Source: Alphaproteobacteria bacterium
GTDB taxonomy: Bacteria > Pseudomonadota > Alphaproteobacteria > CAAHEQ01 > UBA3637
DNA length: 44,251 nucleotides
Assembly: GCA_028696805.1 (NCBI GenBank)
Contig: JAQVGI010000004.1
Location: forward strand, 1-44,251
Direction of reading: 5' to 3'
Below are positions 25,758 through 33,747 of the stretch, piece after piece. Position numbers and translations under genes: made by a program. Numbering within the stretch: position 1 is the stretch's first letter; the number at the start of each line of letters is the position of its first letter. The notes beneath the pieces are model-generated. The model was not told the DNA's origin. It saw nothing but the letters and a program-made list of their open reading frames with translations, and ran no database searches.

Positions 25758-26931
25758 GAAAGATTTCCCGATTTTCAAAAAGACGGACATGGTCTACCTG
25801 GATACGGCCGCGTCCGCGCAAAAGCCCGCGGCGGTGCTGCGCGCGATGGATCGCTTTTACAAGACCGCTTATTCCAACGTGCACAGGGGGCAGTGCGCGT
25901 GGGCGGCGGCGGCGACAAAAGCCTATGAGGCCGCGCGGCAAAATGTGGCGGATTTCATCCATGCGGACGCGGCGAATATCGTCTTCACCCGCGGCGCGAC
26001 GGATGCCGTCAACCTGGTCGCGGCCGGGATGGCCCAGACGCTCAAACCCGGAGACGAGGTTCTGATTTCCATTGCTGAGCATCACGCGAATTTCGTGCCG
26101 TGGCAGCAGGCTTGCTTGAAATCCGGCGCAACATTTCAAGTCGCGAACATCCTGCCGTCCGGGGAGCTGGATAGGGCGGATTTCGCCCGCAAGCTGACCC
26201 CGCGCACCAAAGTGGTTGCAATCACGCATCTGTCCAATGTTCTGGGTGTGTTGAACGATGCGGCGGCATTGACGCGGTCGGCGCACGCGGTTGGCGCCCG
26301 CATTTTGATCGACGCCGCGCAAAGCATCGCGCATGTGCCGCTGGATGTGCGCGAAATCGGCTGCGATTTCCTGGTGTTTTCAGGGCACAAATTGTATGGC
26401 CCGACCGGCGTCGGCGTTTTATACGGCCCGGCGGATGCGCTGGCCAACCTGCCGCCCTATCAGTTCGGCGGGGACATGATCCGGCAGGTCGCCGTTTCGG
26501 AAACGACCTTTGCGGACGCGCCCGCCAAGTTCGAAGCCGGTACCCCGATGATTGCCGAAGCCGTCGGCCTGGGCGCCGCCGTCGGCTACCTGAACCGCAT
26601 CGGGTGGGATAAAATCCGCCGACATGAAGAGGAATTGATGGAATATGCCCTGGCCGAATTGGCAAAGATACCCGAGGTGCGGCTGATGGGAACGGCGGAA
26701 AAACAGAGCGTCATCGCCTTCACGCTGGACGGCATCGCCGCGGAGGACATCGGTTTCGTGCTGGGCAAGAAAAACATTTGCGTCCGCGTCGGGCACCATT
26801 GCGCGATGCCGTTGCACGCGCACTTCGGCCGGGCGGCGTCCGCGCGGATTTCTTTCGGCCTGTATAACGACGCGGCGGACATCGACCGGTTCATCGCCGC
26901 TTTGCGGGAAGGGATGCGCTTTTTCAAATGA
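25750..26931 (+). CDS. sufS: Cysteine desulfurase SufS
   Basis: SufS takes sulfur from cysteine with pyridoxal phosphate and passes it to the Suf scaffold. The 393-aa class V aminotransferase has MVYLDTAASAQKP, the PLP-stacking His in EHHANFVPW, DAAQS and the PLP lysine in FSGHKLYGPTG (Lys214), and the persulfide cysteine in GHHCAMPLH (Cys351), as in SufS rather than IscS. I start at MFKKDFPIF (25750), which overlaps the sufD end. No sufE or sufU is found in the window. Confidence 0.96.
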   Translation: MFKKDFPIFKKTDMVYLDTAASAQKPAAVLRAMDRFYKTAYSNVHRGQCAWAAAATKAYEAARQNVADFIHADAANIVFTRGATDAVNLVAAGMAQTLKPGDEVLISIAEHHANFVPWQQACLKSGATFQVANILPSGELDRADFARKLTPRTKVVAITHLSNVLGVLNDAAALTRSAHAVGARILIDAAQSIAHVPLDVREIGCDFLVFSGHKLYGPTGVGVLYGPADALANLPPYQFGGDMIRQVAVSETTFADAPAKFEAGTPMIAEAVGLGAAVGYLNRIGWDKIRRHEEELMEYALAELAKIPEVRLMGTAEKQSVIAFTLDGIAAEDIGFVLGKKNICVRVGHHCAMPLHAHFGRAASARISFGLYNDAADIDRFIAALREGMRFFK

Positions 26932-27329
26932 CAGACGCGGAAAACACCGATATATTCACCGAGCTGACGCACCCGGCCGTCGAGCCGTTCACCGCGTCGG
27001 TGGGGGAGCCTCTGGCGCCCGATGCCCCCAAGGCGACGCGCGACGACATCGTTGCCGCGATTCAATCCGTGCAGGATCCGGAGCTGATGCTGAATGTGTA
27101 TGAGCTCGGCCTGATCTACGATATCGCGCCGCAGGAAAACGGGGATGTCAAAGTCGTGATGACGCTGACCTCGCCGGCGTGCCCGATTGCCGGCGAAATG
27201 CCGTATATGGTCGCGCACGCGGTGTCGTCCGTGCCGGGAGTCGGGGTCGTGTCCGTCGAGCTGACGTTCGATCCGCCGTGGACGACGGACAAGCTGTCCG
27301 ACGAAATCAAGATGGTGATGGGGATTTAA
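26928..27329 (+). CDS. sufT: SufT / DUF59 (MIP18-like) Fe-S assembly protein
   Basis: The 133-aa protein has a variable acidic N-terminus (about 35 aa) followed by a DUF59 domain: IVAAIQSVQDPEL, NVYELGLIYDI, MTLTSPACPIAGEMP with the conserved cysteine, and VELTFDPPW. DUF59 proteins help mature Fe-S proteins and are often last in suf operons, as here. ATGA overlap with sufS. It faces the XRE regulator gene with a 7-bp gap and no visible terminator. Confidence 0.93.
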   Translation: MTDAENTDIFTELTHPAVEPFTASVGEPLAPDAPKATRDDIVAAIQSVQDPELMLNVYELGLIYDIAPQENGDVKVVMTLTSPACPIAGEMPYMVAHAVSSVPGVGVVSVELTFDPPWTTDKLSDEIKMVMGI

Positions 27330-27336
27330 GGGAAAA

Positions 27337-27798
27337 TCACTCTTCCGGCGGGCACAGCGATTTGACCAGATCCAGCACATTCTTGGCGATTTTGGGGTCG
27401 TTGATGCGCGTGTAGTTGCGGATCAGGTCGATGACGTCGCGCCGGTTCAAAATATTGCCGTAGGTTCCGCCGTCCTCGCTCATCTCCATGAAATTGCAGA
27501 TTTTGCGCGGGCTTTTGCTGCGCGTGGAATCGTCCAGGTTGTCGTAGAAGAAATCGACGGACACGCCCAGAACCTGCGCCAGATCCCACAGGCGGCTGGC
27601 GCCGATGCGGTTCAGGCCCTTTTCGTATTTTTGAACCTGCTGGAATGTGATGCCCAGCTCATCGGCGAGACGCTCCTGGCTCATCCCCAGCAAGGTGCGG
27701 CGCACGCGCACGCGGTTGCCGACATGCGTGTCGATCGGGTTGGGCGTGCCGTCTTCCAGCCGCCCGCGAATCGTGCCTTTGCCTTTTCTTACAACCAT
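27337..27798 (-). CDS. XRE-family transcriptional regulator (alphaproteobacterial type)
   Basis: The 153-aa protein has a basic N-terminus, then a helix-turn-helix of the form VGNRVRVRRTLLGMSQERLADELGI and TFQQVQKYEKGLNRIGASRLWDLAQVLGV (about residues 25-85), as in the short cytoplasmic regulators widespread in Alphaproteobacteria, with an alpha-helical tail ending KSLCPPEE. Target genes are unknown. The start at 27798 follows GAGAGGACG. A strong promoter is upstream, and ATGAT...ATCAT copies near the start could be an autoregulatory site. Confidence 0.9.
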   Translation of the reverse strand: MVVRKGKGTIRGRLEDGTPNPIDTHVGNRVRVRRTLLGMSQERLADELGITFQQVQKYEKGLNRIGASRLWDLAQVLGVSVDFFYDNLDDSTRSKSPRKICNFMEMSEDGGTYGNILNRRDVIDLIRNYTRINDPKIAKNVLDLVKSLCPPEE

Positions 27799-27832
27799 GA
27801 TGCGTCCTCTCGATGATACAACTATTAAGGGC

Positions 27833-27861
27833 ATCATACATAAACAGATATGCGTTGTCAA
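27833..27861 (-). promoter_or_regulatory. Sigma-70 promoter of the XRE regulator
   Basis: On the minus strand, perfect TTGACA (27856-27861), 17 bp and TATGAT (27833-27838) lie 35 bp upstream of the start. Confidence 0.7.
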
Positions 27862-27888
27862 ATAAAATCGTATGCACCGGTTGATTTT

Positions 27889-28872
27889 TTACTTTTTGAA
27901 AAGGCACGCCAATTCGATGTGGTTGGAGTAGGTGAACTGGTCGACGGGCGTGGCGTCGGCCAGTGTCCATCCGGCGTCGACGAGCATCCGGCCGTCGCGC
28001 GCCGCCGTCGCCGGGTTGCAGGAGATCATGACGATGGCCGGGATATTGGATTGGGCCAGCTGCTCCGTCTGGGCCCGGGCGCCGGCCCGCGGCGGGTCTA
28101 TCACGGCTAGGTCAATCCCCGCCAGCTCGTCCGGCAGTAGAGGGTTCCGGAACAAATCGCGGACAATGCCCGCGGCACCCAGGCAGGCGACGCTGCGCGC
28201 ATCCGCATCATACCCCATCGTCCTGATTCCCCGCGCTATAAGCGGCTTGGTGAAAGTCCCGGTGCCGCAGAACAAATCGACGGCGGTGCGGGCATTCCCG
28301 GCGTGTCCGATCACAAGCCGGACAAGGGCGTCTTCGCCCGCCTGCGACGGCTGCAAAAAAACATCCGGCGGGAAGGGCAGGGCCGTCGTTTCGAAAATCG
28401 GCTGGCCGTTGAACAAAAGCCGCGCAACGGGGTTGAAACGCCCGAAATCCGCCAGCGCTTCCAGCAGCGGCAAGTCCGGCATGTCTTTGCCGCGCTTGAT
28501 GTGGATGTCGTGTCCGAACGGCGTGTCCAGAACGAAAATGTCGCCGGATCCCGCGATGTGTTGCCGGACAAACGCGCGCAGCGGGGCGATCAGGCCCGAC
28601 AGCGCCGGTGTCAGCATCGGGCAGGCGTCGATGTCGACGACCCGATGGCTTTTGGCGGCATTGAACCCGAGATGCCCGTTATGGAAAGCGAAGCACGCCC
28701 GCCGCCGCGTGCCGACGGGAATGCGCGCGAGCGGGGAAAGCGGAATGTCTATGCCGCGGTCGGCGAACGCGCGCCGGACGAAGTTTTCTTTTTTGGCGAC
28801 ATACGCCTCGTCCGGCAAATCCCAATACAGGCATCCGCCGCAGTTCTTGAAAAAGGGGCATATCCGCGTCAT
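27889..28872 (-). CDS. RlmD/TrmA-family RNA (uracil-5-)-methyltransferase
   Basis: The enzyme methylates C5 of a uridine in rRNA or tRNA using S-adenosylmethionine. The 327-aa protein lacks the N-terminal TRAM domain and starts with an Fe-S cluster motif (Cys5, Cys11, Cys14, with Cys84 as fourth ligand). Then come the Rossmann motif VDLFCGTGTFT, the family NPPR-like VIDPPRAG and the catalytic loop ISCNPATAARD (Cys285), ending with the conserved Glu in SNHIELACLF. The exact target nucleotide cannot be read. It follows the membrane protein gene by 4 bp. Confidence 0.9.
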   Translation of the reverse strand: MTRICPFFKNCGGCLYWDLPDEAYVAKKENFVRRAFADRGIDIPLSPLARIPVGTRRRACFAFHNGHLGFNAAKSHRVVDIDACPMLTPALSGLIAPLRAFVRQHIAGSGDIFVLDTPFGHDIHIKRGKDMPDLPLLEALADFGRFNPVARLLFNGQPIFETTALPFPPDVFLQPSQAGEDALVRLVIGHAGNARTAVDLFCGTGTFTKPLIARGIRTMGYDADARSVACLGAAGIVRDLFRNPLLPDELAGIDLAVIDPPRAGARAQTEQLAQSNIPAIVMISCNPATAARDGRMLVDAGWTLADATPVDQFTYSNHIELACLFKK

Positions 28873-28876
28873 CGGG

Positions 28877-29602
28877 TCAGGTTTCCATGGATCGGCGCAC
28901 CCAGTGGACGGCCTGGCCGATGGTCGTCGGTATCACGTACAGCCCGTAGAGCATCACGAAAATGGATTTGCCCGTCATTCCGGAATGAATCATTCCCCAG
29001 ACCGCGGCCACCCAGAGGGAAATCCAAAACCCCAGGATGAACAAGCGCTCCCACGTCAGGCGCAATGTGTTCATATTGCGGTAAAAGCGCAGCGCTTCGC
29101 GGGGATCCAGCGTCTGGATATAATGGTAGAGGGAGGCCAGCCCGTATCCGATGATGATGGCGAACCCGACGATCAGCAGCGTCAGCGGGATAATCATCAC
29201 CTTTGTTTCGTCGACGGCGATCGGGGCCAGGTATTTGATCATCTCCAACACGGCGAATCCCGCCGCGACCGTCGGCAGCAGGGTCAGGACGAACAGCAGG
29301 TTGGTCGCTCCCGTGAAGATGACTTTCTTGATGTCCGTCAGCTCGAACGGCGGCAGCGGGTTGTCGAAAACGGAAGCCGGCTTGAACGATTGGTTGTAGG
29401 CGTAATTGGCGGCCGCGATGGCGTATCCCATCAGGGTCAGCCCCAGAATCCCCAGAAACAGCGCGGCGTCCAGCGCCAGCGGCAGGACAAGCTGCAGCAG
29501 CGTCGCGCCCAGGAAAAGCACGCCGGCCTCCACCACCAGGATGAAAGGCAGGAAGACGCGGACGGACAACGGGGACAGCAGGCATTGGAACAGGTTGAAC
29601 AT
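28877..29602 (-). CDS. Multi-pass membrane protein of unknown function
   Basis: The 241-aa protein has about six hydrophobic segments, including VFLPFILVVEAGVLFLGATLL, ALFLGILGLTLMGYAIAAA, LLFVLTLLPTVAAGFAVL, IIPLTLLIVGFAIIIGYGL and LFILGFWISLWVAAVWG, with the soluble loop YNQSFKPASVFDNPLPPFELTDI. The overall layout recalls Yip1-type or YIP1-like proteins, but I cannot assign a family. AAAGGAATCC precedes the start. It is cotranscribed with the RNA methyltransferase. Confidence 0.8.
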   Translation of the reverse strand: MFNLFQCLLSPLSVRVFLPFILVVEAGVLFLGATLLQLVLPLALDAALFLGILGLTLMGYAIAAANYAYNQSFKPASVFDNPLPPFELTDIKKVIFTGATNLLFVLTLLPTVAAGFAVLEMIKYLAPIAVDETKVMIIPLTLLIVGFAIIIGYGLASLYHYIQTLDPREALRFYRNMNTLRLTWERLFILGFWISLWVAAVWGMIHSGMTGKSIFVMLYGLYVIPTTIGQAVHWVRRSMET

Positions 29603-29629
29603 GCGGGATTCCTTTTGAATTTTTTTCGC

Positions 29630-29658
29630 ATTCTATTTGTTTTTTTCGGTTCTGTCAA
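29630..29658 (-). promoter_or_regulatory. Sigma-70 promoter of the membrane protein gene
   Basis: On the minus strand, TTGACA (29653-29658), 17 bp and TAGAAT (29630-29635). It is back to back with the lysS promoter. Confidence 0.65.
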
Positions 29659-29669
29659 TCATAAAATGT

Positions 29670-29698
29670 TTGACTTCCGGCAAAAAAGAGGTTAAATT
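29670..29698 (+). promoter_or_regulatory. Promoter of lysS
   Basis: TTGACT (29670-29675) followed after 16-17 bp by TTAAATT (29692-29698), about 30 bp upstream of the start. Confidence 0.5.
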
Positions 29699-29727
29699 AC
29701 CCCTCGGTTAACATTTAAGGAGTCTTC

Positions 29728-31206
29728 ATGGCAGAAAGTCAGAACATCGGGCACGAACAGCGGCAGGTCCGCCTGGACAAGCTGAAAGCGCTGGAAGCGA
29801 AAGGCATCAACGCCTACCCGCATATCTACCGCCCGACCGCGACGGCGGCGTCTTTGGCGGAAAAATACAAGGATCTGCCGAACGACACCCAGACCGCGGA
29901 CATCGTTTCCGTCGCCGGCCGCGTGCGCGCCGTCCGCAACTCCGGGATGTTCGTCGATTTATACGATGCGACCGGCAAGGTTCAGATTTATTCCGCCCTG
30001 GAGCATTTGCCGCCCGCCGAAAAGGATGTGCTCGATTTGGTCGACATCGGCGACATCGTCGGCGTCGAGGGGGCTGTGCGGCGCACCAAGCGCGGCGAGC
30101 TGTCCGTCGCGGCGCAGAAAATCACGATGCTCGCGAAAGCGCTGCTGCCGCTGCCCGAAAAGTTCCACGGCCTGACGGATACCGACACCCGCTACCGCCA
30201 GCGGTATCTGGACATGATCGTCAACCCGGACACGCTGCCGATTCTGGCGAAGCGCAGCAGGATTATCACCGCCGTCCGCCAGATGCTGCTGGACGAGGGG
30301 CTGCTGGAAGTCGAAACGCCGATTTTGCAGGCCGTCAAGGGCGGCGCGACGGCCAAGCCGTTCATCACGCACCACAATGCGCTGGATATGGATTTGTTCC
30401 TGCGCATCGCGCCCGAGCTGTATTTGAAGCGCCTGATCGTCGGGGGGATGCCGGGCGTGTTCGAAATCGGCCGCAACTTCCGCAACGAAGGGATCGACAC
30501 CCGCCACAACCCCGAATTCACGATGATGGAGATCTACCGCGTCTACAACGACTACACGGACATGATGACATTATTCGAGAAAATCGCCGAAACCGCCGCG
30601 CTGGTCGCCAACGGCACGACGAAAATCGCAATCGACGGCGTTGAAATCGACCTGAAAGGGCCGTATCCGCGCCGGCCGATGGCGGATCTGGTCAAGGAGC
30701 ACGCCGGCGTCGACTTCATGGCGATCGCCTCCGACGACGCCGCCCGCGCCGCCGCGGACAAGCTGGGCGTTCATGTGGAAAAGGACGCCGCGTGGGGGGA
30801 TTGCCTGGCCGCCGTTTTCGAAGACAAATGCGAAAAGCACCTGATTCAACCCGTCCATGTGATCGACTATCCGAAATGCATGTCGCCGTTGACCAAAAGC
30901 CACCGCGCGGACGACCGCCTGGTCGAGCGTTTCGAAACCTTCATCAACACCTGGGAGATGGGGAACGCCTACACGGAGCTGACCAACCCGCTGGATCAGC
31001 ACCAGCGCCTGGCCGAGCAGGCCGCCGCGCACGATGCCGGCGACGAGGAGGCCGACATGATGGACGAGGATTTCGTCGCGGCCTTGGAACACGGAATGCC
31101 ACCCACCGGGGGATTGGGTGTCGGGATTGACCGGCTGATCATGGTCGTCTTAGGCGGGCTGTCCATTCGGGACATCATCGCTTTTCCCACAATGCGTAAG
31201 AAATAA
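29728..31206 (+). CDS. lysS: Lysyl-tRNA synthetase, class II
   Basis: The enzyme charges tRNA-Lys. The 492-aa protein has an OB-fold anticodon domain (VAGRVRAVRNSGMFVDLYD) and a class II core: motif 1 around RSRIITAVRQMLLDEGLLEVETP, motif 2 FEIGRNFRNEGIDTRHNPEFTMME shortened here as FRNEG...HNPEFTMME, and motif 3 GLGVGIDRLIM. AAGGAG lies just before the start. Followed by a small membrane protein gene after 12 bp. Confidence 0.97.
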   Translation: MAESQNIGHEQRQVRLDKLKALEAKGINAYPHIYRPTATAASLAEKYKDLPNDTQTADIVSVAGRVRAVRNSGMFVDLYDATGKVQIYSALEHLPPAEKDVLDLVDIGDIVGVEGAVRRTKRGELSVAAQKITMLAKALLPLPEKFHGLTDTDTRYRQRYLDMIVNPDTLPILAKRSRIITAVRQMLLDEGLLEVETPILQAVKGGATAKPFITHHNALDMDLFLRIAPELYLKRLIVGGMPGVFEIGRNFRNEGIDTRHNPEFTMMEIYRVYNDYTDMMTLFEKIAETAALVANGTTKIAIDGVEIDLKGPYPRRPMADLVKEHAGVDFMAIASDDAARAAADKLGVHVEKDAAWGDCLAAVFEDKCEKHLIQPVHVIDYPKCMSPLTKSHRADDRLVERFETFINTWEMGNAYTELTNPLDQHQRLAEQAAAHDAGDEEADMMDEDFVAALEHGMPPTGGLGVGIDRLIMVVLGGLSIRDIIAFPTMRKK

Positions 31207-31218
31207 AAGGAGAAAAAT

Positions 31219-31485
31219 ATGAGCGTTCAATTTTTGAAGGATTTGATCAGGCTGGATAAGCCCGTTTTGAATAAAAAGCTGGCGGAGCACCTGGCGCCGC
31301 GCGTCCACGCGATTTACTACACGCTGCTGTTCATCCTGGGCCTGATGTTCCTGGGGGCGCTGTCGATGCTCTGGACGGCCGGCCTGTCGTGGTTCGTTTT
31401 GTCGCTGGTCTGGAATGTGCTGCTGTTCATCGTCGTCCGGATGTGGTGCGAGTTCCTGGCGTTCGGGCACAAGGCGGACAAGTAG
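31219..31485 (+). CDS. DUF4282-like small membrane protein
   Basis: The 88-aa protein has two membrane spans (IYYTLLFILGLMFLGALSML and WFVLSLVWNVLLFIVV) and ends VRMWCEFLAFGHKADK, which matches the R-x-x-CE-x-L ending of DUF4282. Function unknown. AAAGGAG precedes the start. It sits between lysS and tRNA-Arg. Confidence 0.7.
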   Translation: MSVQFLKDLIRLDKPVLNKKLAEHLAPRVHAIYYTLLFILGLMFLGALSMLWTAGLSWFVLSLVWNVLLFIVVRMWCEFLAFGHKADK

Positions 31486-31494
31486 GGGCGTTTC

Positions 31495-31571
31495 GTTCTC
31501 GTAGCTCAGATGGATAGAGCACAGGATTCCTAATCCTGGGGTCGTGGGTTCGACTCCCGCCGAGAACGCCA
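31495..31571 (+). tRNA. tRNA-Arg (CCT)
   Basis: Acceptor GTTCTCG/CGAGAAC, D arm GCTC...GAGC, anticodon stem CAGGA/TCCTG with loop TTCCTAA (anticodon CCT, reads AGG), T arm GTGGG-TTCGACT-CCCGC, encoded CCA. Only 9 bp follow the DUF4282-like stop, so it may be processed from the lysS transcript. The hprK start is 18 bp beyond. Confidence 0.96.
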
Positions 31572-31588
31572 ACTATTCAGGGGAAGGC

Positions 31589-32128
31589 ATGACACAGAAA
31601 GTCGAAATGTATGCGACGACGATTTGCATCCAGGGCAAGGCGATTGTCATCCGCGGCGCGTCCGGGTCGGGCAAGTCGTCGCTGGCGATGCACCTGATGG
31701 AAACGCGGGAGGCGTGGCTGGCGCATCTGGGCAAGGAGACGCACGAGGCCAACCGCGTCTACCTGGTTTCGGACGACCGCACCATCCTGACGCGCCAATC
31801 GACGCCGGCGGGCGATTGCGTCGTCGCGGCGCCGCTTCCCCACTTCAACGGATACATGGAGGTGCGCGGCGTCGGCATCATCACCGACTTCCCGTGCAAG
31901 AAGGACGTGCCCGTCGCGCTGATCGTCGACCTGCGCCCGCACGAGATGGACCTCGAGCGCATGCCGGACATCCGGACGGAAAATGTGCTGGGCGTGCCGA
32001 TACGCGTGTCCGAGTTCTATGCGGACGATCCGTTCTTGTCGTCGCGCCTGCGCATCGCTTTCAAGGTGGCGACGCACCGGCTGAACATACTGGCTTCCAA
32101 CACTTTGGGACAAAGGAGAGAAAAATGA
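31589..32128 (+). CDS. hprK: HPr kinase/phosphorylase, short alphaproteobacterial form
   Basis: HprK phosphorylates a serine of HPr and reverses it, linking carbon or nitrogen status to the phosphotransferase system. This 179-aa form contains only the C-terminal kinase domain: Walker A GASGSGKSS (23-31), YLVSDDRT, MEVRGVGII and PIRVSEF. The N-terminal domain of Gram-positive HprK is absent, as is normal in Alphaproteobacteria. The start at 31589 follows AGGGGAAGG; a longer frame runs into the tRNA. Overlaps the EIIA gene as ATGA. Family members usually sit beside a sensor kinase gene, not seen here. Confidence 0.92.
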   Translation: MTQKVEMYATTICIQGKAIVIRGASGSGKSSLAMHLMETREAWLAHLGKETHEANRVYLVSDDRTILTRQSTPAGDCVVAAPLPHFNGYMEVRGVGIITDFPCKKDVPVALIVDLRPHEMDLERMPDIRTENVLGVPIRVSEFYADDPFLSSRLRIAFKVATHRLNILASNTLGQRREK

Positions 32129-32529
32129 TCGGAATCGTTTTGGTCGCCCACGGCAACCTGGCGACGGAAATGCGGGCCGTCGCGGAGCATGTCGCCGGGC
32201 CTCAGACCGGCGTGGAGTGCGTGTGCATCGTCCCGACGGACGACTTGGAGCAAAAACGCCATGAAATCCTGGAAAAAACGAACGCCGTGGACACCGGCGA
32301 CGGCGTCGTCGTCGTGACGGACATGTTCGGCGGGACGCCGTCCAACCTGGCGATCTCCATCATGGAGGAGCGGAACATCGAGGTCGTCTCCGGCATGAAC
32401 GTGCCGCTGCTGGTCAAGCTGATGCGCGAGAGGGGCGGCATCCTGGCCGAGGCCGTCGCGGCGGCGCAGGAGGCCGGCCGGCGCTACATCAACATCGCGT
32501 CGCAGTTCCTGAAGCCAGACAACGCATGA
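32125..32529 (+). CDS. PTS EIIA component, mannose family
   Basis: The 134-aa protein is a stand-alone mannose-type EIIA. The phosphorylated histidine is His9 in VLVAHGN, and DMFGGTPSNLA and SGMNVPLLVKLM are family motifs. With no EIIB, EIIC or EIID nearby it is probably part of a regulatory phosphorelay that does not transport sugar. ATGA overlaps join it to hprK and to the HPr gene. Confidence 0.93.
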   Translation: MIGIVLVAHGNLATEMRAVAEHVAGPQTGVECVCIVPTDDLEQKRHEILEKTNAVDTGDGVVVVTDMFGGTPSNLAISIMEERNIEVVSGMNVPLLVKLMRERGGILAEAVAAAQEAGRRYINIASQFLKPDNA

Positions 32530-32804
32530 CCAGGATCGTCCGGGAAATCAGGATTCAAAACCTCAAAGGGCTGCACGCGCGCGCGACGGCGGCCTTTGTC
32601 AAGACGGCCGAAAAGTTCAAAAGCCGCGTCGCCGTCGAGAAAACGGGCGAGATGTCCGTCTCCGGCAAGTCCATCATGGGGCTGCTGATGCTGGCGGTGC
32701 CGCTGGGGGGAGCGATTACGATAACCGCCGACGGGCCGGACGCCGAAAAGGCGATGAAGGCGCTGGTCGATTTGGTCGAGGATAAATTCGGCGAAGGGGA
32801 GTAA
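32526..32804 (+). CDS. Phosphocarrier protein HPr
   Basis: The 92-aa HPr carries phosphate from enzyme I to EIIA. His17 in GLHARA is the phosphorylation site, and Ser49 in SGKSIMGLL is the HprK target. Length and fold pattern are normal. It ends the hprK-EIIA-HPr operon. The enzyme I gene that often follows in Alphaproteobacteria is not present; tRNA-Val and the AT-rich island come next. Confidence 0.95.
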   Translation: MTRIVREIRIQNLKGLHARATAAFVKTAEKFKSRVAVEKTGEMSVSGKSIMGLLMLAVPLGGAITITADGPDAEKAMKALVDLVEDKFGEGE

Positions 32805-32839
32805 CTGAACGGGGCGCAAAAAATAATTGCAGATTTTGC

Positions 32840-32868
32840 TTGCTTTTTGCCGAAAGTTTGGTTAAAAT
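32840..32868 (+). promoter_or_regulatory. Sigma-70 promoter of tRNA-Val
   Basis: TTGCTT (32840-32845), 17 bp and TAAAAT (32863-32868) lie 19 bp before the tRNA. Confidence 0.55.
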
Positions 32869-32887
32869 GCACTCACTTTTCGGTTCG

Positions 32888-32964
32888 GGGCGTGTAGCTC
32901 AGTTGGTTAGAGCATTACGTTGACATCGTAAAGGTCGTTAGTTCGAGTCTAATCACGCCCACCA
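32888..32964 (+). tRNA. tRNA-Val (GAC)
   Basis: Acceptor GGGCGTG/CACGCCC, D arm GCTC...GAGC, anticodon stem TTACG/CGTAA with loop TTGACAT (anticodon GAC), T arm GTTAG-TTCGAGT-CTAAT, discriminator A and encoded CCA. Its 3' end marks the start of the AT-rich island and is partly repeated at 41384-41395. Confidence 0.96.
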
Positions 32965-32966
32965 TT
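32955..32966 (+). repeat. Candidate attL in the tRNA-Val 3' end
   Basis: ACGCCCACCATT spans the last acceptor bases, CCA and two bases beyond. The identical 12 bases occur at 41384-41395. The position in a tRNA 3' end is classical for integration. Confidence 0.55.
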
Positions 32967-32969
32967 TAT

Positions 32970-33007
32970 AAAATCGGAAAGTTATACTTCCGATTTTTAT
33001 TTTTTTC
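32970..33007 (+). terminator. Terminator after tRNA-Val
   Basis: AAAATCGGAA and TTCCGATTTT pair around an 8-nt loop (AGTTATAC) and are followed by TATTTTTTT. Good intrinsic terminator. Confidence 0.8.
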
Positions 33008-33327
33008 TGAATGTTTTATCCTTCCTACAAAATACGCACTGTTGTTGTTTTACATGTGTGACTTGGAAAGTGCGACATGTTTTACTGTACTAGGGCTATT
33101 TTTACCCAAAATCCCCCAAATGTATACATTCTGGTTGTGACCCTATATTTTTAAGTCACAATCCGATATCCCTTTATTTTCGCTGTTTTTAATTTTTCTA
33201 TATTCTTAAATTTTCGATGTAGCTTTTCCATAGGATATACGACATAGAATTAAATATTTTTCACTTTTTTTCATTTTTTGAGAACGATTTTTTTATTTTT
33301 TGACTTGTTCTGTTTTGGAGGTTGAAA
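33008..33327. other. AT-rich gap without a recognisable gene
   Basis: No credible open frame was seen. An inverted repeat TTGTGAC...GTCACAA (33135-33141 and 33155-33161, 13-nt centre) is the only clear structure. A TTGACT at 33299-33304 is too close to the next gene's ribosome site to be its -35. Confidence 0.5.
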
Positions 33328-33480
33328 ATGACTGAAATAGAAAAGTTTGTAAAATTGATATTGCCAGAATTTATTGTTTTTATAAAAGAGCAAGAAAATG
33401 AGGAAGATGTACAGAAAGAACTGGATAAATCTAAAAATCCAAGCATTCATTGTGTTCAGAAAGGAATTGAAAATGATTGA
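33328..33480 (+). CDS. Small hypothetical protein (50 aa)
   Basis: ATG 33328 is preceded at six bases by GGAGG and encodes 50 residues, starting MTEIEKFVKLILPEFIVFIK and ending GIEND, with a hydrophobic N-terminal part and a charged tail. The stop lies 8 bases inside the start of a second small frame (ATG 33473), as in a real operon. It reads antisense to the open extension of the glycosyltransferase fragment, whose sequence there makes no sense as protein. No family recognised. Confidence 0.5.
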   Translation: MTEIEKFVKLILPEFIVFIKEQENEEDVQKELDKSKNPSIHCVQKGIEND

Positions 33481-33514
33481 AGATGATTTGAAAGCTCTTG
33501 CCACAATGACATTA
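33473..33514 (+). pseudogene. Start of a second small gene, cut off at a junction
   Basis: ATG 33473 follows AAAGGAATTGAAA and overlaps the previous stop. Its first 14 codons (MIEDDLKALATMTL) look like genuine protein; the frame then runs on antisense to the GT2 fragment. The join near 33510 suggests a rearrangement. Confidence 0.35.
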
Positions 33515-33747
33515 GCTTCTTTTAAGCCTGCATTTCTGGCAGATGCTAAACCTCCATTTTGTTTATTAATAATTTTTATTCGTGTATCTTTTTTGGAATA
33601 CTCATTTAAAATATTTAGTGAATTATCCTCACTTCCATCATTTACGCAAATAATTTGCAAATCTTTGTAGCTTTGGTTGCAAATACTATCCAAACATCTA
33701 TTTAAAGTTTTTTCTCTATTATAAATAGGAACAATTATACTAATCAT
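33514..33747 (-). pseudogene. N-terminal fragment of a GT2 glycosyltransferase
   Basis: From ATG 33747 (GGGAGGATC ribosome site, ATGA overlap with the licD end) the frame encodes a GT-A start, MISIIVPIYNREKTLNRCLD, VNDGSEDNS and GGLASARNAGLKEA (to about residue 78). In intact GT2 proteins GEYI-x-F-x-DSDD follows; here the sequence instead turns into an unrelated, low-complexity stretch to 33271. The donor-binding DxD and the acceptor half are missing, so it cannot be a working transferase. Confidence 0.8.

Noticed and set aside
33271-33513. Continuation of the GT2 protein past residue 78
   Set aside because: The open frame continues, but the residues are hydrophobic/Lys-rich low complexity and antisense to a small gene with a good ribosome site.
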